DNA of 64,000 nt from Lamellibrachia columna (GCA_963662155.1 OY759267.1:14445989-14509988), one strand, 5' to 3'. Counted from the stretch's first letter, positions 11,764 through 35,165 are shown. The notes: generated by a model from the sequence alone, not told the origin. Program-made: numbers and translations.

Positions 11764-13001
11764 ACTAAACTGAACATACGTATAACTACAGCTCATGGGA
11801 ACTGCAACATTATTAATGGTTCGACGACCACACAAAAATGGTGCACTTTCGGCAACAAAGAAAAACATACATCATGCATACATCTGCAGTAAATTCAACC
11901 GACTCGTGCCTACTTTGCATTCTGCATGGCCCATGTGAAACAAAACGACCACTAATTTACAGCTCAACTGTTAACCGTGAATCGCACGGCCCGTGGGCAC
12001 TACATTTTCTAAATTGTGCAATCAGATTGCCACGGAGACCTGGGCCAACAAGAGACAGTGTCGCCTGATTGGAGTACGGGGTGTGTCCCGGAGGACTATC
12101 ACTCACAAAGAACTGTTAATGATAATGAGTGATGATTCATTGCGGACAGTGCCGCGAAGCGTGCTTGCCCTCCAGTGAAGCGCGCCAGCCAATTCAAAAG
12201 GTGTCCAATATTGGCAGCAACAAGTCCAGTGCACAGTGAACGGTATCTGTCAATAGGACAATTCACAGAGGTCTGCTTGGTCACACAGGAAGACTCCAGT
12301 GCCTTCCACTGGGGAAACAGATACGCCAGTACAATCTGGCAGCTTGGACAGCATGCAACGACCTTGAAACCATCCCAGAGACAACATACTTGTATGCTGC
12401 ATCCCAAATTATGCTCCCTGTTTGTCTTGTATTTTACAATTCATACAAGACTGACATGACAAAGCACAGATGCTGGTGATCATAGTTCAATGTTTTAATA
12501 CATGTAACACCAATTTTGTTTACCTAGGTGTGAAACGTGGAATTAGCTAATGCAGTACAAAATAAATTGTTCATTGCATTAGCTAAAAAAAAAATATTTC
12601 TACATTTAAATATTTTATTTGTAATTTTAAATGTGGTTTGACACTGCTTGATTTTACAATGAAGTCATATCAGTATAACCTTTTGTATTTAAATGACAAT
12701 AAATCAACATATATACAACTAAGGCATTTAATAGTTTTGATAAAGTCACAGCAAGTGGCACACAGCACATTGTGTAGAGAATCCACACAGTGTATCAGAA
12801 ATGACTTCATGCACATAATATATTTATCTAACTACAATGAGTCGCCAATGACATAGTTGGTAGCTGCCAAGTGACTGGCAGCATTGCAACATCTCTTCAC
12901 TTGGTTTCACAGGCAGCTACATTTCAGTGTTACTACAAATTGCTGACACCACTGACATAATATCTGGACAACGAGAAGGAAAATGTTTCTTTTTTCTAAT
13001 T
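11764..13001. other. Unannotated region
   Basis: There are overlapping short frames around 11838-12459 on both strands, but no domain or splice evidence. Composition is somewhat less AT-rich at 11990-12380. An exon of an unrecognised gene cannot be excluded. Confidence 0.3.
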
Positions 13002-13009
13002 ATTGTACA

Positions 13010-14002
13010 CAGGGCTGGGTCCGATTACACAAAATCAAATCAATTACAATAACTTTTCATTTCTCATTTCAATTACACTTGCAGGCAGGGTTGAAAAAAA
13101 TCATGATTTTTATTAAAAAAAATGGATTTTTTTTATTTAAATCGGATTTATTTGATTTTTTTTAAATCTGGTATATAGATATTTATATAGATGTTTAAAT
13201 TTGTAAACTCTTTCAAACATGTTATATTCAAATCGATTTGGGTTCTTGTCTTAACATTGGGTACATGATTTTTGCTTATATAAAGACATCAGACAATGTC
13301 CACAAGGCCAGGGCTCGGTGTACTCTAAGGGTTTCTAACCAGAATACAAACTGGTACAGTATTAAACAACTGAGTCAACATACTGAATTGGTAACAACTA
13401 GCACAAGCTGTAAGTGGACTTTAACTCAGGGCTTCTGTGTTGAAAAGATACTTCCTCTGGAAGACAAGTTTGTGTGGCTTCACTACATTCATTCAAACAT
13501 ACACAATGTCATAAAATATTTTACTATCAGGCTATCTGGCGACAATACAGCTACACAAGTGTGCGCACTTTGTGTTTTGTATTAAAAACATACAAAACTT
13601 TGTTGATCTTGATGCTTGTAAACAATTATTTGCGTTAAATTCATATAAATCAGCGATTAAAAAAACCGGAAGTAAAAAAAAAAATCATAAATCAATGATT
13701 TTAATTTTTTTGGAGCGATTTAAATCATGATTTAAATCAATGATTTAAATCAAACAACCCTGCTTGCAGGACTAACTGTTAATTCTATACATTTATTCAG
13801 TGATTTTAAAATTATATTTTATTCTTTGATTGTGCAAACAGGTGTTTTAATTAAGTCTTGATTCTTAACTTGTGTATGACAGCACTTAGACGAACAGTTA
13901 TTTTCAAGTAATGACTGTGATATTAAAAAAACCTGTAATTGATGTAATCGCTACAATTATCGAAAGAAATCATTTATAATTACATAATTCAAGCCAGCCC
14001 TG
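13010..14002 (+). mobile_element. hAT-type element hosting a nested hAT
   Basis: Ends CAGGGCTGG at 13010 and CCAGCCCTG at 14002 form inverted repeats. The subterminal region is rich in AATTACA words like those near 19740 and 26220. The flanks (ATTGTACA and ATTTGTAA) look like a decayed 8-bp duplication. The element at 13086-13762 sits inside it, so this one is older. Confidence 0.65.
13086..13762 (+). mobile_element. Non-autonomous hAT element, copy B (nested)
   Basis: Terminal repeats CAGGGTTG and CAACCCTG are flanked by a perfect 8-bp duplication, CTTGCAGG, at 13078-13085 and 13763-13770. It is collinear with copy A at 10544-11328 but about 110 bp shorter. Broken coding traces occur inside (frames at 13238-13585), with no intact transposase. 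Confidence 0.92.
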
Positions 14003-14010
14003 ATTTGTAA

Positions 14011-15260
14011 TACTCTTACATTCATTCTGCTTCATGTACATAGGTACACATAAAAACATTCTCATAGCAGTTTTAAAGCCATCATGATAATTTCCTGGAT
14101 ATCACCAAAGAGATTTCAGCTTCCTGCAGCGAACATAAATCCTTAGATAATAGATGCATGACGTCAAAGAAATAATTTTATGTTTTGATTTTTGAATCAA
14201 GTACCCTTAATCTGTACAACAACAAGTTTCCGACCATTTCTCCTTCGCTCAGGTTGGGGCAATTAATAAATATCTTGGCAGCAATCAGTGCGACAGTTTG
14301 CAATTAAGCCGGGGTCGCCGACAAAAGAACGTCGTTGCAACGGCGCACAAGTGGCTCAGTGGTGCAGAATAAAAGATGGTGTGCGCCACCAGAGCATAGA
14401 GAATGAGTGCGCTGTGGCATTGTCCGACTGAAAGCTTAGTGTTAGTCAACATGCATTCAGCATTCGCTTGTCGCCGTGACTTGTAAGCCATGCGGATCAT
14501 TCACTTATGGATTTTATCATTCCATGATGCAAGTGGGAACTTCAAAAGACACGAGCACACACTTTTGTTCGCCGGGTGCATAAATCTCAGCACACATTTC
14601 CTTTCAGAGAATTATTACGACTGCTGTTTAATGGAAATTGCTGTGTGAGCGATATTTAATTCTATAAATGGACGGCCGATTAGAATATGGGGAAATGTGC
14701 ATACTCGCATGCAAAGCACCATGAGAGTATTTATCTGCGCTGCATGTGGTAGCGTGCAACAGACGTCAAGCAACAGAGTGCAACCGCAAACAAAGGCGAA
14801 TGAAAACCAAGGAAACCTGTTAACACTGCCACATTCAATATAATACTCAAATTTCTTCTTGGCGCAGAACAGGCAATCTTCAATGATTGATGGCAGCAGA
14901 ATAAAAATTTCCAACCCATGCTTCAGTAGAATTATGCTTGTATGCATTTATATGGCCCTGAAGCACTAATGGAGATCATTCGACACCATCCCCTTAAAAC
15001 CTGTCTAGTAAAATGTGGGTTTTATATGGTAAATGAGATTTTTGTACAGCATTTCTGTATTAATAATACTATTTAATGCATTAGAGTTTTGAAATGATGG
15101 CAATTAAGTATTAACATTCAATAATTGTTTGCACAACACAACTGTTGGATGCACTAAACAGCCTGTGGCTCATTGTGATCACTGGACTGGATAGAAATTG
15201 AGAAGTTTTATAAACAAAACTGAGTAAAGTCAACTTATCCAAAATTCACACATCCATGAA
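14011..15260. other. Unannotated region
   Basis: No recognised gene. Minus-strand frames of 110 and 71 codons (14947-14615, 14500-14285) have no identifiable domain. Confidence 0.35.
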
Positions 15261-15267
15261 TATGAAA

Positions 15268-17606
15268 CATGGTAGAACGCTGGACTGTTGACGGAGAGGA
15301 CGGGTAGAATGCTGGATTGTTGACGGATAGGACAGGTAGAACGCTGGACTGTTGACAGAGAGGACAGGCAGAACGCTGGACTGTTGACGGAGAGGACAGG
15401 TAGAATGCTGGATTGTTGTCCGAGAGGACAGGTATAACGATGGACTGTTGACTGAGAGGACAGGTAGAATGCTGGATTGTTGACCGAGAGGACAGGTATA
15501 ACGCTGGACTATTGACTGAGAAGACAGGTAGAACGTTGGATTGTTGACTGAGAGGACAGGTAGAATGTTGGACTGTTGACTGAGAGGACAGGTAGAACAT
15601 TGGACTGTTGACCGAGAAGACAGGTAGAACGTTGGATTGTTGACTGAGAGGACAGGTAGAATGTTGGACTGTTGACCGAGAGGACAGGTAGAACATTGGA
15701 CTGTTGACCGAGAGGACAGGTAGAATGTTGGACTGTTGACCGAGAGGACAGGTAGAATGTTGGACTGCTGACCGAGAAGACAGGTAGAACATTGGACTGT
15801 TGACCGAGAGGACAGGTAGAATGTTGGACTGTTGACCGAGAAGACAGGCAGAATGTTGGACTGGTGACAGAGAGGACAGGTAGAACACTGGACTGTTGAC
15901 CGAGAGGACAGGTAGAATGTTGGACTGCTGACCGAGAAGACAGGTAGAACATTGGACTGTTGACGGAGAGGACGGGTAGAATGCTGGATTGTTGACGGAT
16001 AGGACAGGTAGAACGCTGGACTGTTGACAGAGAGGACAGGCAGAACGCTGGACTGTTGACGGAGAGGACAGGTATAACGATGGACTGTTGACCGAGAGGA
16101 CAGGTAGAATGTTGGACTGTTGACCGAGAGGACAGGTAGAATGTTGGACTGCTGACCGAGAAGACAGGTAGAATGTTGGACTGTTGACCGAGAGGTCAGG
16201 TAGAATGTTGGACTGCTGACCGAGAAGACAGGTAGAACATTGGACTGTTGACCGAGAGGACAGGTAGAATGTTGGACTGTTGACCGAGAAGACAGGCAGA
16301 ATGTTGGACTGGTGACAGAGAGGACAGGTAGAACACTGGACTGTTGACCGAGAGGTCAGGTAGAATGTTGGACTGCTGACCGAGAAGACAGGTAGAACGT
16401 TGGACTGTTGACCGAGAGGACAGGTAGAACACTGGACTGTTGACAGAGAGGACAGGTAGAATGTTGGATTGTTGACCGAGAAGACAGGTAGAACATTGGA
16501 CTGTTGACCGAGAGGACAGGTAGAATGTTGGACTGTTGACAGAGAGGACAGGTAGAATGTTGGACTGTTGACCGAGAGGACAGGTAGAACACTGGACTGT
16601 TGACAGAGAGGACAGGTAGAATGTTGGACTGCTGACCGAGAAGACAGGTAGAACGTTGGACTGTTGACCGAGAGGACAGGTAGAACACTGGACTGTTGAC
16701 AGAGAGGACAGGTAGAATGTTGGACTGCTGACCGAGAAGACAGGTAGAACGTTGGACTGTTGACCGAGAGGACAGGTAGAACACTGGACTGTTGACAGAG
16801 AGGACAGGTAGAATGTTGGACTGCTGACCGAGAAGACAGGTAGAACGTTGGACTGTTGACCGAGAGGACAGGTAGAACATTGGACTGCTGACAGAGAGGT
16901 CAGGTAGAATGTTGGACTGTTGACAGAGAGGACAGGTAGAATGTTGGACTGCTGACCGAGAAGACAGGTAGAACGTTGGACTGTTGACCGAGAGGACAGG
17001 TAGAATGTTGGACTGTTGACCGAGAAGACAGGCAGAATGCTGGACTGGTGACAGAGAGGACAGGTAGAATGTTGGACTGTTGACCGAGAAGACAGGCAGA
17101 ATGCTGGACTGGTGACAGAGAGGACAGGTAGAACACTGGACTGTTGACCGAGAGGACAGGTAGAATGTTGGACTGCTGACCGAGAAGACAGGTAGAACAC
17201 TGGACTGTTGACCGAGAGGACAGGTAGAATGGTGGACTGCTGACCGAGAAGACAGGTAGAACGTTGGACTGTTGACCGAGAGGACAGGTAGAATGTTGGA
17301 CTGTTGACCGAGAGGACAGGCAGAATGCTGGACTGCTGACAGAGAGGACAGGTAGAACACTGGACTGTTGACCGAGAGGACAGGTAGAATGTTGGACTGT
17401 TGACCGAGAGGACAGGTAGAATGTTGGACTGCTGACCGAGAAGACAGGTAGAACGTTGGACTGTTGACCGAGAGGACAGGTAGAATGTTGGACTGTTGAC
17501 CGAGAGGACAGGTAGAATGTTGGACTGCTGACCGAGAAGACAGGTAGAACGTTGGACTGTTGACCGAGAGGACAGGTAGAACACTGGACTGTTGACGGAG
17601 AGGACA
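15268..17606 (+). repeat. 32-bp minisatellite, about 73 copies, derived from a SINE tRNA head
   Basis: The unit starts GGTAGAATGTTGGACTGTTG and ends ACCGAGAGGACA. It aligns with the tRNA-like part of local SINEs: compare GGTTAGAACACCCGCCTGTC then GTTAGAGAGGA at 42216-42246. The last unit runs straight into a box B-like GGGTTTGAGTAC and then SINE body sequence. Variants (GAATG/GAACG/GAACAC, TGTTG/TGCTG, GAGAGG/GAGAAG) form recurrent 96-bp trimers, clear at 16590-16880. All three minus frames stay open for long distances, which is expected from stop-free units. Confidence 0.93.
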
Positions 17607-17682
17607 TGGGTTTGAGTACATCTACTGTCATTTCAAAAAGCAATTTAATTCACCCCACATTGCCTTTGTCTTTCCGGAGAGC
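17607..17682 (+). mobile_element. SINE body between two self-derived arrays
   Basis: AATTCACCCCACATTGCC followed by TTTGTCTTTCCGGAGAGCAC matches the linker of the SINE at 42195-42373 (TTCACCCCACTTTGCC, TCTTTCGGAAGAGAC). It joins the head-derived array on the left to the core-derived array on the right. Confidence 0.8.
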
Positions 17683-17970
17683 ACTTCTACTTGGTGCCTA
17701 TGCTAGGGGAAGTAAAATATCCCACTTCTACTTGGTGTCTATGCTAAAGGAAGTAAAACATCCCACTTCTACTTGGTGCCTATGCTAGGGGAAGTAAAAG
17801 ATCCCACTTCTACTTGGTGTCTATGCTAGAGGAAGTAAAAGATCCCACTTCTACTTGGTGCCTATGCTAGGGGAAGTAAAAGATCCCACTTCTACTTGGT
17901 GTCTATGCTAGAGGAAGTAAAATATCCCACTTCTACTTGGTGCCTATGCTAGGGGAAGTAAAACATTCCA
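17683..17970 (+). repeat. 41-bp minisatellite, about 7 copies, derived from the SINE core
   Basis: The unit CACTTCTACTTGGTGTCTAT / GCTAGAGGAAGTAAAAGATCC corresponds to the core of the SINE at 3788-3991 (CCTTCTACCTGGTGTCTATG then GTAAAAGATCCCA). Units alternate between GTCTATGCTAGAGG and GCCTATGCTAGGGG forms. Confidence 0.92.
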
Positions 17971-18278
17971 TATAGGGTGTAAGTGGACGCACAAACTCTA
18001 GAGAAAGGAAACTCGACACCATGTTGTAAGAGTTGTGACCACTGTAATTATAGCAAGAGAAAAATCATGATGCCAAACCAAAATGGAGGGCCATTGTGAT
18101 TCAAGGAAACCCATCAGATATATCGTCATCATCATATGTAATATTAAAATGCGTGTATCATTGTTCCTTTGCAAAAATCAAGTCAGACCAACCAGTGATT
18201 AATTAATTGCGTGACACATTAAAAAGTGACACCTGATAAGAAAAAAAAATTGCATGTGTTACAATTTAAGAATGTCTT

Positions 18279-18337
18279 TGTTCATGCCATTACGGCATGT
18301 TCATGCCATTACGGCATGTTCATGCCATTACGGCATG
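18279..18337. repeat. 19-bp palindromic tandem repeat, 3 copies
   Basis: CATGCCATTACGGCATGTT is repeated three times. Each unit is itself a hairpin: CATGCC, ATTAC loop, GGCATG. Confidence 0.9.
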
Positions 18338-19730
18338 GTGAGTATTGTATTGTTATATCAGAAATCAATGTAAGTCGGGTGCAAATGGTATTCATGTTCC
18401 GTAAAGTTTATGCATGTCTGTGTCAAAGGGAATAACCAGGCCCTAGCTAAAAGCTTGTTCAGTGGACACACAGTTTAATATTGTATATACTTTAAGCCAA
18501 CAGAAAAATTTATTTATAGGTAAAATCAGATGTTTGCATTAGGGCTGCCATATTTGCCGGGTCGTGGTTGAAACAAGTTTGTGCTTCGTCAGCTTGACGT
18601 TTGAAGATTTCATTTTCATAATTTCTTTAGCAAAGTTGGCTGCGTAGGGAATTTAAGTTAACTACACATGATTCTATTCTTACTACTGTTTGCATTATAA
18701 CCGAATACCACACAATAAACCATTCTATCGCTGTAAATATATGTGAATGAATGGAAAGTCTCCGCCTGGCTGCACTTCCATGTCACAAGTGACGTCACAT
18801 CGAACCTAGCTGATAATCATGGGAAAAGTGTGCATAATTGAGGCTTGTAGGACAGGGTATTATTTGGAATTATTAATTAACCGAATTCTAATTAATTTTT
18901 TTGGCATTGTGGAAATGTACTGCAAGATGTAATATATGATTTCAAGCAATTGCTGTTTTTATTCCCTTTAAGAACTTTCAAGATGTGTGACATAATTGTT
19001 GATTCTAGAAGGCTATGCAATTTTTTCTAAAACTCTGCTTTGACAATGAAAGTAAATCTATTACAAGTTCAGAAACCCACTTACAACACGAAATAAATGA
19101 CATTGGAAAATGTTATTAACCAAGTTTCCAAAGGGGCTGATGTCATGGGCATGATAATTCAAAGATGCGTTCTTGCACTATTCTGTCAAGTGCACTGTCT
19201 AGACCACAAAAGTGGCACCATCTGGTGAATGACATCAACTCTAACACGTGACGCCTGGTGACCAGTGTGCAATGAAAGCTGCAGACAAAATGTAGCTGTG
19301 GGAAGGTCATATTTGTAAAATTTAAATCTTTGATCGTGATTCTTTCATGAATAAAACAGTATCATCATAAAATGGATTTGATGGTTGTGGGGACTGATGA
19401 CCAGTGCTCGCTTATTAATCTTTGGATGAATAACCACTCAAATCATCCATTAGGACATAGTGCATAGCCTTGTATATATAATATGTTAATATGTCTACAG
19501 ATATGCTACTATTTCTATACACCAGGATTACATTTTTGTTAATTATACTTGGGTGGCTCCTGTGAGAGCGGCTATATTTTAGCATTAACGGGAATCTCCT
19601 GGACCCTTATTTGATAGTTATATAATACTTGTATATTCTTTTATTTTTTATACTTTTATATACTCAATTGTTGAGAGATATGTATGCATATGGGTCAAAT
19701 AAAGTACATCTCTCTGTCTGTCTGTAATTA
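18338..19730. other. Unannotated AT-rich region
   Basis: No coding exon, repeat array or transposon end was recognised. Confidence 0.4.
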
Positions 19731-19831
19731 CATGTGTGGGTCCAATTACATCAAATCAATTACAATTAGTATTTTCAATTCTATTTTTTTTTGCATATCC
19801 TGTTCAGGACATCAGTCCAAATCTCTTTGTG

Positions 19832-20483
19832 AACCAATGTCTCTCTCCAGCTATTCTACCAGCTGCTGTCAGTGTTCCAAAGACATATGTCTCCCATCTT
19901 TGTGAATCAGTGTCTCTCTCCAGCTATTCTACCAGCTGCTGTCAGTGTTCCAAAGACATATGTCTCCCATCTTTGTGAATCAGTGTCTCTCTCCAGCTAT
20001 TCTACCAGCTGCTGTCAATGTTCCAAAGACATATGTCTCCCATCTTTGTGAATCAGCGTCTCTCTCCAGCTATTCTACCAGCTGCTGTCAGTGTTCCAAA
20101 GACATATGTCTCCCATCTTTGTGAATCAGTGTCTCTCTCCAGCTATTCTACCAGCTGCTGTCAGTGTTCCAAAGACATATGTCTCCCATCTTTGTGAATC
20201 AGTGTCTCTCTCCAGCTATTCTACCAGCTGCTGTCAGTGTTCCAAAGACATCTGTCTCCCATCTTTGTGAATCAGCGTCTCTCTCCAGCTATTCTACCAG
20301 CTGCTGTCAGTGTTCCAAAGACATCTGTCTCCCATCTTTGTGAATCAGTGTCTCTCCAGCTATTCTACCAGCTGCTGTCAGTGTTCCAAAGGCATATGTC
20401 TCCCATCTTTGTGAATCAGTGTCTCTCCAGCTAGTCTACCAGCTGCTGTCACTGTTCCAAAGACACCTGTCTCCCATCTTTGT
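19832..20483 (+). repeat. 73-bp minisatellite, about 9 copies
   Basis: The unit contains CCAGCTATTCTACCAGCTGC, TGTTCCAAAGACATATGTCT and CCCATCTTTGTGAATCAGTG. Small deletions (a lost CTCT) occur near 20350 and 20420. The hAT-like word GGGTCCAATTACATCAAATC lies just upstream at 19738. Confidence 0.93.
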
Positions 20484-20802
20484 TGTGACTTGATTCTGTT
20501 TCTTTTCCCTGCTACTATTTCTTCCAGTACTTATTGTCCTTTAAATTCCACTGTTCCTCGTTAATTCTTTCTTCTTGTGCTGAAAGTGTTACGTATGACA
20601 GAAAAAACCGCATATTGAGCCTCTGAGGTCATTTTGTCTATTGTCTCAAGGTTCTCTCTCTTAAAAAGTTTCCTTTCAGCATTTCTTTCAGACTTCCATT
20701 TTTCTTTTTCCAGTTGGACTCCATCTAAGTGCTGCTTTTGGTAATCTTTTGCTGGCATTATTAGCACATAATCTAAGTATATTCATCTCTTCTCTCTGAC
20801 AG

Positions 20803-21036
20803 TTGTTGAGACTCCCAGGTTACATTCTTGTTGAGACTCCCAGGTTACATTCTTGTTGAGACTCCCAGGTTGAGACTCCCAGGTTACATTCTTGTTGAGA
20901 CTCCCAGGTTGAGACTCCCAGGTTGAGACTCCCAGGTTGAGACTCCCAGGTTACATTCTTGTTGAGACTCCCAGGTTGAGACTCCCAGGTTGCGACTCCC
21001 AGGTTACAATCTTGTTGAGACTCCCAGGTTACATTC
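20803..21036 (+). repeat. Composite 15/25-bp minisatellite
   Basis: A 15-bp module (GTTGAGACTCCCAGG) alternates with a longer version carrying TTACATTCTT. There are about 12 modules. Confidence 0.9.
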
Positions 21037-21410
21037 TTCCCTTACATCTTTCTTGGTTGTGTCTTCTTTCCAATGGATTCCTCCAATCTTTTGCCAGTTT
21101 TGGAGGCATTTTTCTCAAACATGCTTAGTTTATTTTTGATTGTGCCTTTTAGTGTGGTAAAAATATTGAGTTTTAGGCATTTTACAAAATTATACAACCA
21201 GTTTTGCAGTATAGAAAATTCGCTCAATACCGATATGTTGTGCTATCCATGGTATGCGCAGTATCATTTCATTTCAGCCTGCCTTAATCTTTTTGCACAA
21301 AATTAATAACTGACCACGAATTAGCCATAGAGGTAATTACTGTAAAGCTGACAGCAAATCATACTGTTGCAAATTTCAGCAGAAACAAATTTTTATCTGA
21401 ACAACATGGT

Positions 21411-21643
21411 TAGGGTTTAAAAAAATCATGATTGAAAAAATAAAAAAAATAAAATTTAAATCAGAGTTGTTTGATTTAAAAAAATCGGATTGTACCCAAA
21501 TCTTAACAGAGGGTACATGATCTTAGACTGGTAGAACATTATATATACCAGTAATATAATTATAATATAGGTTCACTTAAAAAATACTGTATCATGATTT
21601 AAATGAATGGTTTAAATAAAATTATTTAAATCATACAACTCTG
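21411..21643 (+). mobile_element. 233-bp hAT MITE beside NUDT21
   Basis: A perfect 8-bp duplication AACATGGT flanks it (21403-21410 and 21644-21651). Ends TAGGGTTT and CAACTCTG are degenerate versions of the CAGGGTTG/CAACCCTG family. Subterminal TTTAAATC words and GAGGGTACATGAT link it to copies A and B. It lies a few tens of bases 3' of NUDT21 exon 6. Confidence 0.85.
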
Positions 21644-21658
21644 AACATGGTTTAATTA

Positions 21659-28912
<7,254 letters not shown>

Positions 28913-29077
28913 TGTTAACCTCAATTAGCCAGGCTCCGTGATGTGGCGCCACCGTTCACGAAGGCACGCGAGAGTAGTGGCGCCCTCTCTCGGGTTTGCT
29001 ACCAGTTATTCACGCTAACCTAGTCAAGATACATTTGACTGCTAGTACTTAGTAAGATAGAGTATCATGATTTTGCA
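28913..29077 (-). promoter_or_regulatory. Probable NUDT21 promoter and 5' UTR
   Basis: This is the interval immediately upstream of the NUDT21 start. It is locally CpG-rich (GGCGCCACCGTTCACG, GCACGCGAGAG) with no TATA box, as is usual for housekeeping genes. The transcription start was not determined. Confidence 0.4.
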
Positions 29078-29327
29078 TAGAGGAGACTGGGGCTACTCCG
29101 CCCCCGGGACATGTCCGCCAACTGGCTTTTATTCGGTGTCTGTGCAGAATTTAGTAATTTCGGTCACATGACTAAGTCTCACGATCATTAACCTACATGC
29201 AGCAAGAAATTGGAGTCCAAGATATTTGCATTAAATTTAAGGCCGAAACTGATCCTCTAGCTCTACAAATACTGTCTCCAGATCTATTAGAGTGTCCAAG
29301 GGGGCGGACTAGCCCCAGTCTCCTCTA
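29078..29327. mobile_element. 250-bp MITE with about 28-bp terminal inverted repeats
   Basis: TAGAGGAGACTGGGGCTACT then CCGCCCCC at the left is matched inverted at the right (GGGGGCGGACTAGCCCCAGT then CTCCTCTA) with one mismatch. The TA at each edge may be the target duplication of a Tc1/mariner-type insertion. It lies about 165 bp upstream of the NUDT21 start codon. Confidence 0.8.
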
Positions 29328-29430
29328 CATGTAGTCAATATACTTGAAATGGGTAATACATCATAACATAGCTTGGTACTTGTCTAGAACCCGGGCACAC
29401 TTAAATTTCGACATTGTTAACATGCAATAT

Positions 29431-29670
29431 GCACACTGAACTATGAACCATGTAAATTATTAAACATGCGCGTAAAAACACATTTAATCATCTTTTTTGA
29501 AGCTCGAATTTGCATATTTAATCTGCATTGAGCACCATATTGCTCCCTTTATTTGCAAGATGGGTACACTTAAAGCGAGTTAAATATGCAAATTCGAGCA
29601 TTGAAAAAGGTGATTGTGTTTTTACGTACAACATGGTTAATAATTTACATGTTCCATAGTTCAGAATGCA
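29431..29670. repeat. Large palindrome (arms about 90 bp)
   Basis: Arm 29431-29520 pairs with 29581-29670 around a 60-bp centre. Shared words include TAAATATGCAAATTCGAGC and its complement, AAAAACACA/TGTGTTTTT and GAACTATG/CATAGTTC, with a few mismatches. It is either a fold-back transposon or an inverted duplication. Confidence 0.88.
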
Positions 29671-29679
29671 TTGTGCATA

Positions 29680-30960
29680 CATTGTGCAAGGCTACTATAC
29701 ATATTGTATGTTATTACGGCGAAATTGAGGAGGGCCCGGATTCTATACAAATACCCATATCTGTTTTATGTAAAACTGTCAAACATAAGTCAACCTTTGT
29801 ATAAGGGGCCCACTTTCCCAATCTTTCCCCTACGTGTAATATGTTGTGCGTGCATGTGACCGAGTGATGGTTGCAACAAGGACGAGGACATGTCACAAGT
29901 ATCCATGTGGTGATGTAACAGTCTCTAAGTTTCATGTAGTGAGGGAGTGCGAGGTTTAATGACATCGGTAATGTGCAGTGTCGTGCATCAGTGTTTTGAG
30001 ATCATCTCTCTCTGCGGTGACATTCCGAGCAATTATTATTATAGCATGGTACAGATTCCACATATAACCAACACATAGTGGGCTCTGATGTTAAACTAGC
30101 ACTGGGTTGCAAGATAGATTTGGACTGATAATCTAAAACTAACCATAATGGTAACACACATGCTAAAATCATAATGATATAAATGCTGGGGTTTTCGTAG
30201 TAGTATACAGGGGCGATGGAGAGAGAAGGCAGTCAATAGGAAGAAATGGAAAGGAATAACAGCTGGGGTGGTGCAGCAATGCATGAACTAGCCTCACCCC
30301 TTTATAAGGGGAGCAACGAGGCAGTGGCGATACAACCTAAATGTTACCTCTTCTTTCAACATACATATTAAGAACAAGATACTGCAAGAATAAAATACAA
30401 ATAACTCTCCTGTGTTTTTAATGTCCTGTGCCCCTTGCCTTGCAAACAAATTACTTCTGCTATTCGTATTGTGAAGCATAACATTCATAGTGCTGTCATC
30501 AACGTTCAGTTAAATGAGAGGCGACAGGCAAGAATTTAAGATGATCATAATTCTGTAACATAAGGTGCAGTTTTGCATAAACACAAACCATCATTTAGTG
30601 ATTTAGAAAGATAACAAGAACAAGGTTGTCTTCGACCAAGCAAATCTTTATCCCCTCTCCCTGTCTGCCGATTTTGACAAACATAATTTATACACAGCTA
30701 ACATTTTACTGGACCACCAATTGGGACCACAATCAAACAAACACGGTTGCACAATATTGTTTCTGAAAACTACAGTACAACTGATTAATTTATTTTGATG
30801 GAACCACAGTCAGTATAAGCATATTTAAGTTTATATTAAATTACAATTAACCATATTCGCTACCTGCTTATTTCTTCACCGTCCTATCTTCCAACACAGT
30901 CTGGCAAAATTACACCTTCAGTTATATTTAAATATAAACTCTATTACAAAACGAGTGACC
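29680..30960. other. Intergenic region between NUDT21 and the zinc-finger gene
   Basis: No supported exon. The part below 31028 probably contains the zinc-finger gene's 3' UTR. AATAAA-type signals on the minus strand would read TTTATT on this strand, but no single site is favoured. Confidence 0.4.
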
Positions 30961-31027
30961 TTGGCACAGCAAGCATGTTCTCCAAGGAGACTATTACAGG
31001 TAGTAATACTGTCTTGTGCAACATTAG

Positions 31028-35165
<4,138 letters not shown>

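Noticed and set aside
12099..12459. Overlapping 94- and 102-codon frames on opposite strands
   Set aside because: No domain, splice boundary or codon bias; kept only as an unannotated region.
15235..17643. Long minus-strand open frames (up to 462 codons) of Ser/Thr/Leu-rich repeats
   Set aside because: All three minus frames are open at once over the 32-bp array. This follows from stop-free units, and the DNA derives from a SINE head rather than a gene.
21042..21227. Candidate NUDT21 last exon (FSILQN stretch on the minus strand)
   Set aside because: It resembles FNFIYN only loosely and lacks an AG directly before a phase-matching codon and an early stop.
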